64,000 bases of DNA from positions 558,001 to 622,000 of the forward strand of contig JARGXX010000105.1 in the NCBI GenBank assembly GCA_030374765.1, read 5' to 3'. Positions 56,056 to 64,000 of this stretch are shown here, one piece after another. Below the pieces are notes generated by a model, which searched no databases, was not told the origin of the DNA, and was given only the letters and a program-made list of their open reading frames with translations. The stretch comes from Agarophyton chilense (Eukaryota; Rhodophyta; Florideophyceae; Gracilariales; Gracilariaceae). Every line of letters starts with the position of its first letter. Position 1 is the stretch's first letter. A program made the position numbers and the translations under genes.

Positions 56056-57400
56056 GTGCATTGTGTTGGCTTGTGGGTGCATTTTGTTGGCTTGTGGGTG
56101 CATTTTGTTGGCTTGTGGGTCGCAAATTCTGTTAGAATTGTGTGTGCTAGTGGTTTCATGGATTGTTTGTGGTGAATGATGTGCGTTGGATGAGCGCCGC
56201 TGTCCAGGACGAACGTACCATTGGATTCTGTATCTGTCGTTGTGACGTCCACTTCGGGTGGGTTCAGTGGGTGTTGGTGGTGTCCTTGGCATCGCATTGG
56301 TGGTGGGGGGAGAGGTTGGTACTGGTATGCTGCTTGAGGTAATGCTTGAGCTGCTTGAGTATAGTTGGCCTGTGGTTTGATATGTCGGAATTTGGGGTGT
56401 CCTGGATCTCGAAACTGGTCATCAGTGTGGTTGCATCTGACTCCTAACGATTTATGGTAGGAGCAGAGCTGGTTGTAGAGAACTCGTTTGATTGGGTAGG
56501 GGGATCGGCTGTATTCTTGTCGTGGGTTTTGGTATCGAAGTGGTGGTCCATAGTCCCTGGTGATTTGTTGGAGAATCGGTGTCTGTGTCGGTCCGATCGG
56601 TTGGTAGAGCGTGTGGAGGGACTTGAATATTCGGGTGAAGTTGCGTATGGTTGAGGGTTTGCTAGCCAGAATGGGTCCGAGTATGGGGGTGAGCGCTGGA
56701 TTGGTGCGCAGGCCTGCGATCATGAAGTCCACTGTGGTTTCTTCGTCGGAGATCGTAGGGTAGCGTGCTGCAACTATTTTCTGTTTGACGGCCAGGTGGG
56801 ACTTCAAGTAATCGTCGATGGTTGTGTCCGTCGAAAAGGATATGCTCTCCGCTTCCGTCTTCAAAAATTGGTGGTCGTCCTTGGTAGATTGGGTGATGTG
56901 TGCAATTATTTTTTGTAGAAGGTCATACGGGGTGGGTTTTTCGAGTGGGACGATGAGTAGGCCTAGTATGTCGTTCCGTAAGCTGCTGAGGACGGCGGAA
57001 AGGAATTTTTTTCCTTGGCGTTTTGAGCCTTAAGTTCTTGTTGGTCTTTTGGTGGTGGCGGATTTCTTTTAAGGCGAGTCGTTGCTTCAATTGTTGCGGC
57101 GTAAGTGTCGATCGCTAAGTATCATGTTGCGTAGATGGATGTTTCCAGTTGCGGGAGTCTGTGGGTTTTGTCATCGTCCATGTGGTCTTGTTGTTCTGCG
57201 TGTTGGTGGAGGTTTGTGGATGGTGAGGTGGTGAGTTGAGTTGTGTCGTGTGGTGTGTGGATGTCTTTGCTATGGCTAGTGCGTTTGTGTATAGTTCATG
57301 GATGTAGGGGTCTTTGCGTAGATCTCTTCCGAGTCTACGGGCTTGGCGAGCGTCGTGTGAAGCCGTTGTGGGGATGGAGAGTTGAGAGAGTGGTTAGTTT
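56056..57400 (-). pseudogene. Outer Copia gag and start of protease
   Basis: A frame from about 57030 to the inner insertion reads FLSAVLSSLRNDILGLL, TTVDFMIAGLRTNPALTPIL and other helical gag text. It continues with a non-canonical Cys/His stretch (CSYHKSLGVRCNHTDDQ) in place of a CCHC knuckle, a Pro/Gln-rich linker and the protease motif FVLDSGAHPTHI. Next to the insertion a 21-bp unit is repeated three times (CTHKPTK in protein). A stop precedes 57030 in this frame. Confidence 0.75.
56057..56120 (-). repeat. Three tandem 21-bp units in the outer Copia protease region
   Basis: Plus-strand unit TGTTGGCTTGTGGGTGCATT-like repeated three times, encoding CTHKPTK repeats. Confidence 0.8.
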
Positions 57401-57407
57401 TGCGTGA

Positions 57408-57418
57408 GGCCCATAACC
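57408..57418 (-). promoter_or_regulatory. Primer-binding site of the outer Copia
   Basis: Plus strand GGCCCATAACC abuts the LTR directly. It is an 11-base match to the initiator tRNA-Met anticodon arm, the same primer choice as the inner element. Confidence 0.75.
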
Positions 57419-57510
57419 TGTGAATGGAAGGCACTGACTATTCTCTTTTACTTCGATCTCGTCGTCGTCTGTTGCTTAAGTGCTGTTCTGTACTGTAATG
57501 CTGTTTGACA
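57419..57510 (-). repeat. 5' LTR of the outer Copia
   Basis: 92 bp, paired with 48404-48495. Confidence 0.9.
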
Positions 57511-59539
57511 AGGAAGAAATAAACGCGGAGAATGAAAGTCCTTGTAAGAATATTGTTGAAGTCACAAGCAAGCCACATGAGAATGTCAAGGATGACTTTA
57601 AGGAAGTAGAAGCAAAGCACGTTGAACTCGGGAAAACGGTCGTTGGAAAAACAGAAGAAATTATGTTCGAGAGAGCCAGAAAGAAACCGTCGGCGGACGC
57701 GTCGAAAGGTGATGCACGAAATCTAGATGAAATATTGAGCAATCAAACGAACGCGGGAGAAACCGATCCGAAATATCCGCCTACTCTGGCTGGAAGAGAG
57801 AGAGAGAAGAGGCATCAGACGACCCTGTAGCACACGGCGAAGATGCTAAGGGTGTAGAACGAGAGAACATCCAATCCTCAATGGCAGGTGTTATCAAGAA
57901 GGCAGAAATAACAGACTCAGAACAACCTTCGGTTGCAAGAGAAGTGACTGTGGGTATAAAGTTTCACGTCACATCTCAGGTCGATCATAAGAGCGAAGCA
58001 CCTCGCCAAGATGCGACAGGCGACCAATGTGAAGGCGAATTGAAAAGTTTTTGCGGTACAACTGCGGCAAATTCTATTGGTCACGCAGACGGAACCAAGG
58101 TCTCTGAAATTATCCCAGAAGGTATGGAGACACTCTCTGAGGTTTCGGCAAACGCAGAAGAACGTGGAAATAAGAATGGTTCAGCGGACAAAGCAATGTC
58201 GGAAATAGTGCGGGGTTCGGGTCCGCCTTCTCTTGAACTACTCACGAGTAGCCCACCATTATGAAGCGGGTGAGGGAGGCTGATTCAGTCCGAGACTTTG
58301 ATTTGAAATACAAAGACGGAAAGAAATTTGATAGTACAGAGGAACAAAAGCACGACGATGCTTTTTTGATGAATACGATGACATCGATGAGAACCGTGCC
58401 GATGCGGACATGGAACTTACAGAGAAAGAAGCAATTCATGAGTTGCTAACGGAGGGAGAAAAAGATTCAGTGCCTGTGATAAACACAAACAGAGTGGAAT
58501 TGTCTCGAGGCTTGCAACCGATGATCAGACGACGAATTTCCCATTCGCTGATGCGGAACAAGAAGTAGGACACTCAGAAATGCAGCGTGAGAGCACAAAA
58601 GCCGTGGAAATTGATAAAAGCACCGACCACGAGGCATAAATGAATCAACCCAATCACAAAGGAAGGATACTTTCAAGTCATCATGCTTAACAAAAGACTG
58701 TAAATACCAAACGTCAATTGCAGCTCTCGTGAAAGATACAAACGGGTCAACCCAGAAAAGGGATAAAGATTCTGTGACATATGAGAAATCTGATGGCAAT
58801 GTACCATACGACGGAGATTCGTTGTCAAGCGCATCACTATCCGGAAAGAAGAACGGAGTTGACATTGCTCCTAATGAACCTTCTGAAGGGCTTGGAAGTA
58901 GCCCTTCAATGAACCTAAGCGCGCTTTTATTTGAAATGCGACCATCCGGGTTTCCTAGTCAACCAGTGTCGTTTAGGATCCCACAAAGTTTCCAACTCCC
59001 AAGTATCAGCCCGAACGCCAGAACTTCTATCCCTTCTGCCCATCGAGAAGCGATGAGAAATGCGGCTTTACAAGCAATATCACTCAAAGACGAAACCGCT
59101 TCAGATGGTACACCAGAGTTCGCAGATAAAGTGGGCGACGAAGAACCCACGGGTGCTAGTTTATCGCAAGAAAAAGAAGAAAACCAGCATCACCAGCTCT
59201 TCTCTCCAGAACAGACCTCTGCAACCGTACAGCTGAAGTCTGAAGGAACAAAGCCTCCATATGCAGTTCCTGATCCTTTTCTGCATACACCAACAGGAAA
59301 AAATGACGGCAGTCCATGTCGTCTGGTACTCTGGCTTACGAATATCATTTGGCTACCTTAAACTGGTCTCAAAGAACTCCATCATTCCCATACTCATATC
59401 CTCATACACCTGTTCACTCATCTCCTCCTGCTTCTCCACAATTCCTGCATCCGTCACAACTCCTTGAAGCACACAGAACCCACGCACGCTCTTTCAGTTC
59501 CCCTATCAGCTTCGCAAAGTACAAAACAAAATAATAATA
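57511..59539 (+). pseudogene. Acidic-repeat gene, part right of the Copia insertion
   Basis: Read across the duplicated AGGAA, the frame continues ADEE into EEINAENES and KPHENVKDDFKEVEAKHVEL. A shift in a (GA)n run near 57800 leads to 57881-58264 (KKAEITDSEQPSVAREVTVG). Further broken segments follow: 58373-58500 (NRADADMELTEKEAIHELL), then 58729-59361 (NLSALLFEMRPSGFPSQPVS, SFQLPSISPNARTSIPSAHR), and after a shift near 59300 a Ser/Pro/His-rich part to 59539. It is a mostly disordered, charged protein of unknown family with at least five frame changes. Confidence 0.4.
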
Positions 59540-59716
59540 TTCAGTCGTCGCCCCATTCCATAATCTCGCCTACACCACTCTCTTCCAAACCGCCATCGGC
59601 CTCTTCTTGCCGTACAACGCATGCCAGAACACTGCATGATGACCAGCTCTCATATCCTTCGGTCTTAGCAGATGGCCATGGTTCTCCTTTCGCAAGTGCA
59701 CCATATCCATCCACGA

Positions 59717-62309
59717 TTACATGTTTTTAATAGCCACTTGAGTACCCTCCGGCCACCTGCTAGGCAAATGCATCGCATATGCAAGCCACGACTTCTCCCC
59801 TTCCACCACTACTTCTTCCGCGTTCTCCAGCCCAGACTCTAATACCGCCGGAACAAGGTCATCGAAGGCCCGAAAATTACCGCTCTCCTCCTCCCCGTGC
59901 TCTGAATCACTCAGGAGGAGAATTTTTTGGCTTCTGAAGAACTCCCACACACCACGAGATTCTATCGTCCAGAAATGGCTTATCATATACTCCGGAACAG
60001 GGTCCTCCAGCCTCGCCTTCTTTGAAATCTGTCCAATTCCCCCCTGCTTCGCACTTCTCCTCCGAACGATCCGCGGAACATACAACTCGTCTTCTTCTTC
60101 ATCCTCATCACAGTCTTCCGCAGCTATCTCCTTAGAATTGTTCTTCTTTGCACTCTTGCCTGGGGGATCTTTCTCCTCCGGCGGGGACAGCAGCCTCAGC
60201 TGCACTCTGCGCTTGAGTCGCAGCATTGTTGGGCGTGGTACCACTAAGCTTAACGTTGAACTGCTTGTTGAGCTTCGCTTGCACCAGCTTCACTCTCTTC
60301 GAGATCTTGGCAGCCCACATCTCCTTCATCGTTGCCACCTCCAATTGAGCCATTTTCCGAACCACGTACTCTCAAACGGGCGTAATTACAGTTTCGTCAC
60401 CTCCACTGTCTACTTAAACATCTGCTCTAAAGTCTTGTTCTTCAGACCCACCAGCTCCACACAGACCTTATACATCTACTAACAGCAGTAATAGAGAAAC
60501 CACTTCATGTCCCCAAACCTTCCCGGCGCACTCTTCGCATTCGTCTTCCTATCCAGATACTCACCCAGGGAGGATTCCAATGAAAAGTACGTGGCATCAC
60601 CCTCCATGTGTCGGAACGTATCACTCAATAAGTGGGTCAACCCCAGCTCCGAAGACTTCAAACACATGCCTTCCTCGTGCTGTAAAAGCCCATACGTCTT
60701 TGCGAGTTCCAAACCAAACTCCGAGGAACAAGTCAAATGGCGGATAGTGTAGTATCCCACTAGATGACTCATATTCAGAGCCCCCGTAAGAGCACTGACG
60801 GTAATGAACTACAGTTCTGTTATCTCCAACGGCACAATCAGTCTCACCAACGATACCATAGTGTGAAACTTGTCCGCAAACAATATCTTCTTCGCAAACT
60901 CCACCGTGTGGTTCAAAACATTCCCAATCGCTATAGTCTCCCTCATCGTAATCATACGCCTGTCTTTTCGCTTTCTCCATGACAAATTTAACTTTTCCAC
61001 ACCTCCAAAATGTCTCGTAGCGTCGGCTTCAGGCGCTTGAGGGCGATGTGTCGATGAAGGCCATCAATGAGCAAATATTTCACCAACATACGATTTTCCA
61101 CGACCCATTCGCTCATTGGCATATCTGATTTTGCCACAGCATTCCTCTCGCTGTCCACTTCTCCCAAGAATCCTATCCCTCGTACAAACTTCATCAAGCT
61201 CATTACATGAGGTTCACAAAATCCCCTCACGGCTACCTCCGGGAGATCAATCAGATAGATATCAATGATCAAATTGACATAATTATAGTCGCTCATTGTG
61301 AAGTCGCTCTGCACAAACGTCTCGTCAGAGTCTTCCAACGGCACCTCATCTCCCTCATCATGCGATTCGTACGTGGGCTTCATCACCTCCACTACGTCAC
61401 TGTCACTACCGTCGTCATCCACCATCATGGGCCCGCTTCCACTGCTTCCTGCCGCTACTATAGCAGCTGCCGTTGCTGTGTGGCTAACGGTATGGATTCC
61501 ACCAGTCTCAAACGCACACATAGGAGCCTTCGTTCCCTACTGAACAGTTTCCGGAGTCTTCAACACCTGCACACCCTCGTCCCCACCCTTCGCAGCGGGC
61601 TTCGAAGGTTTCACACTATTCTTGGCATTGCCCGTCGCTGCAATATTCGGTACAATGAATTAGTTCCTCTCGCTGGCGTTTAGAGTTACGGTTTTAGAGT
61701 TCTCATGCTTTGTTCGAGTCTTCATGTTGCTAATTTTACCACTCAGCCTGATATCCTCCTCATCATCATCATCACGGAGGCTGGGATGGGTTCTCAGCTG
61801 AGAAGCGTTCTCAGCCTCTTTGACCTCTTCTTCGGATTCGGCGTTTTCTTCGGCTCTGGCTTCGGCTTCGGGGTTGTTTTTGCCTTCCGGATAGATGGAA
61901 TTGGGGTAGCGGTGGTCTTCACGGCTGCTACAGATGGAGCAAGCGGCCCCATGAACTTCGTGTCCCAAGCGTAAAGGTTCTTGTCGTTCATATTCCCCAT
62001 CGTTTTTGGCACACCATCATGGTCGAGATAATAAAATGGATACAGGTACTTCAAGTCCTTCTCGTCTCCAATATTCGCCTTGTAGGTGGCCACCATATCC
62101 TGACTCAACTCTTCCTGTAGAGAATGAGCGTGTAAATATCGCTGCAACACTAAGTTCCCCGGTGGGAGCTTCACCGACATCAACACGGCCGCACCAACCG
62201 CCTTCTTCGTCCCACTCAGTCCCTGCACCAGAAGATTCACTCGCACTTCAGGTTCTGGAGCCCAACTCGGTTCCCTCGCCCCCTTCGCGCCGCCTCTCGT
62301 TATCGTCAT
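59717..62309 (-). pseudogene. ParB/sulfiredoxin-fold-like domain protein, broken
   Basis: ATG at 62309 opens a gene of about 860 codons that passes through five frame segments and six or more TAA/TAG stops (for example 61660, 61537, 60809, 60479). An N-terminal region (LPPGNLVLQRYLHAHSLQEE, PFYYLDHDGVPKTMGNMNDK) is followed by an acidic linker. At 61272-61027 comes a stretch with ParB-like layout: IIDIYLIDLPEVAVRG, VMSLMKFVRGIGFLGEV and LLIDGLHRHIALKRLK, equal to R, L-x-x-S-I-x-x-x-G, then L-I-D-G-x-H-R-x-x-A. A helical region (ILFADKFHTMVSLVRLIVPL) and a coiled-coil, Lys/Glu-rich C-terminus follow. Bacterial ParB bind and load on DNA. A DNA-binding role here is inference. Confidence 0.45.
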
Positions 62310-62877
62310 CTCGCGGCGTTCTGTGTTTCTCAGGGTGCCGTGATTCCAGCCGGTAGGCTAATTATTCGACTTATGGGTTCGCCTCTCGTCACCTCGTCAC
62401 ATTTTGACACGAAAGGGAGGGCGCTATCTGTTCGAAACACGCTAACGCTCGCGAAACTTCCAGCGGGTTCGAGAATCCCCGGTTGTATTTCAATAAACCA
62501 CTTTACAGTTCTTGCGAGGCAGACAGTACTCTACCACATATTGCAGATCCTTCTAAGCGGACAATAGACACATCAGTCTCATTAAAAGCTTATTGGGTAT
62601 TCTATGCTTTAATGGCGCTATGTAAAACAGAGCGGGAGGTGAAAAGATAACTCCCAAATCTTCAGAAACCCCGAAAGCAAGCTTCCACCCCACGGTTCTA
62701 AGTTCCTCTAGGCGACACTGTCGCAAGACCCTTTCTCTCTCTCTACAACATCCACACTCTCCGTCTCTATCTCCGTCTCATTCTCCGCCTCCTCCTCCGT
62801 CTCGTCTCGCTTTTTTTAGTGTTCCTCCCTCTTTCTCTCATTCCATCTCCGTCTCTTTTTATACCTAACCACTGTCC
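62310..62877. other. Intergenic between divergent ParB-like gene and ORF2 copy 2
   Basis: The right half (62700-62850) is a long C/T-rich tract with many CTC and TCC triplets and CTTTTTATACC at 62854. It is a likely shared promoter region; no gene is seen. Confidence 0.35.
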
Positions 62878-64000
62878 ATGGCGCCTCCTACGCGTACAAC
62901 AAGAAAGAGTCCCCTGACCGGTGCGCGCATGGGGGCCTCGGGTACAAGAACCCGGCACTACGAAGACGAGAAGCACTGGGTCGGGAGGGAGTCAAGGGCG
63001 AGCGCAGCGGAGTAGATTGTATTCGAAGACGCCGGGATGTGCAGCGCGTGCGAAATATAAACCTGGAACGCACGGAAAAACTCTCTTCACGTCCACGAAA
63101 ACCACTGAGAGTGAGCTCATCGCCGCGAAACCAGCAAGAAAGGGGGGTGAAACTCTCACTCTAAAAACCTTGTTGATGGGAAAGAGATTGTTCCACGATG
63201 TCGAATGGTGGTACCGCGAGAGATGAAACCTTCTACACCGTCTTTGAAGGGGTTAAGTGAGGCGTGGTCGTACGACTTGGTGAGTATGCAATTGTGGAGG
63301 CCGATGTGGGCATCACTACGGTCGTTATGGAAGGAGTGGGAGTGTGTTCAAAACTTGATGAAGAATGCGTGTTTACAGAAAAGATTGAAGCAGGCTCTGA
63401 GCGATGCTGTGGGCGTACGAAAGCGTAATGCGAGGGAGAAGCTGTTTTTGGGACTGGAGTATAATTTGATAGCTATTAGTTCTAGACAAAAAGAAGACAA
63501 CGAATTGCAGAGGAGGTACGTGTTGCAGGTGCAGGAGGCGTTTCAGAAGCTACTACCGAAGCATGTCGGTGGGAATGAAGTGTTGTCGACAAGGAGGATG
63601 AAGAAACTAGAAGAGATCTATTTCTCTGGGTTTCGTTTGTCTTCGGAGAAGTATGAAGATGAGCCTGATGGCATGTACTTCCAGAACGGAGTGAGTTTGT
63701 AAGTGCTGAGGGGATTCCTTGCGTACAAAGTGCAGCAACGGTCGCGGGAAGGTGAGGAAGGGTATATGTTTGTGGATGGGAGTGTTGTGCAGATGAGGCA
63801 CCTGGATGAGGGGATTGCGTCTGTGGTGCGGGCGGAGGATTGTGGTGTGGCAAGTGGTCGGAGACGGCAGATACTGTTCAGGAATTTGTTTTCAAAGTAC
63901 CTTCCACTGGCCGTAGAAGGGATTTTAGAGACGGAAAGGGGGAATGTGGAAGAGATATACAGGGAGGAATTGGACCACCGGGGATTGAATAGGGAAGAAC
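62878..64000 (+). pseudogene. ORF2 of the KDZ-like block, copy 2, truncated by the window
   Basis: ATG at 62878 opens a basic N-terminus (RTTRKSPLTGARMGASGTRT) that runs into a stop at codon 46. Frame changes near 63000 and 63205 lead to 63205-63702, which matches the conserved C-terminal part of copy 1: MKPSTPSLKGL, LKQALSDAVGVRKR, STRRMKKLEEIYFSG and PDGMYFQNGVSL. After a TAA at 63700 the same frame continues (FLAYKVQQRSREGEEGYMFV, KYLPLAVEGIL) to the window end. The long charged and coiled-coil middle of copy 1 is missing here. Confidence 0.5.

Larger units (their letters stand above)
48404..57510 (-). mobile_element. Ty1/Copia retrotransposon, outer, old copy with 92-bp LTRs
   Basis: Two 92-bp LTRs (48404-48495 and 57419-57510) start TGTGAATGGAAGG and end GTTTGACA, differ at 4 positions and are flanked by the 5-bp duplication AGGAA (48399-48403 and 57511-57515). 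Gag, protease, integrase, RT and RNase H follow in Copia order on the minus strand. A second Copia element is inserted at 51594-56055. Removing it leaves about 4.6 kb. The coding region has many stops and the RT active site is lost, so the element is dead. Confidence 0.92.

Noticed and set aside
284-63702. Reassigned genetic code (TAA/TAG read as Gln)
   Set aside because: The intact cofilin gene ends on TAG at the normal family length, and the Harbinger gene at 30085 ends on TAA where expected. In the two ORF2 copies the stops of one align with Tyr, Asp or Arg-type positions of the other, not consistently with Gln. Decay explains the pattern better.
1-64000. CRISPR arrays, bacterial operons or rRNA genes
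   Set aside because: None seen. Repeats are LTRs, transposon ends and microsatellites, and gene structure is eukaryotic.

Overview
The window is nuclear DNA from a eukaryote. The evidence is one clear spliceosomal GT-AG intron (71 bp), single-domain eukaryotic genes (ADF/cofilin, a BAH-domain chromatin protein, a homocysteine S-methyltransferase), decayed pieces of RNA polymerase II and splicing-factor genes, and a dense load of Class I and Class II transposable elements. Compact, mostly intron-poor host genes between nested transposons would fit a red alga or a similar small-genome protist, but I cannot fix the organism from the sequence.

Layout. 1-8184: a decayed Ty3/Gypsy chromovirus (protease, RT, RNase H, integrase, chromodomain), an antisense ORF downstream of pol, and a probable 2.2-kb 3' LTR. 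9044-10869: a dispersed repeat split by a Tc1-type transposon. 11467-17776: the main host-gene island, with cofilin (-), a BAH/SIM protein (+) and a two-exon homocysteine methyltransferase (-). 18771-19991: a broken Harbinger transposase. 21720-23833: a beta-propeller (IRE1/PERK-luminal-like) gene split by an apparently intact IR/DR Tc1 element. 23708-25477: a Cys-rich secreted-type protein and an unidentified broken gene. 30085-31224: a nearly intact Harbinger transposase. 31950-39433: a candidate KDZ/Plavaka-type DNA transposon with a zinc-finger transposase and a large convergent coiled-coil protein (called ORF2 here). 39620-47010: a patchwork of broken host-gene pieces (RPB1 twice, SF3B4, GH35, M20 peptidase). 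47851-59539: an acidic-repeat locus interrupted by a Copia element with 92-bp LTRs, which itself carries a younger, nearly intact Copia element. 59717-64000: a ParB-like-domain gene divergent from a second, truncated copy of ORF2.

The insertions can be put in order. The inner Copia (LTRs identical apart from a 27-bp duplication, TSD GTGCA) is younger than the outer Copia (4 differences in 92 bp, TSD AGGAA), which is younger than the locus it broke. The Tc1 element at 9.2 kb has an empty-site relative at 26.3 kb. The best candidates for something undescribed are the KDZ-like transposase with its convergent ORF2 (two copies in the window), the ParB/Srx-like protein next to the second ORF2 copy, and the captured RPB1 fragments that share one internal deletion junction.
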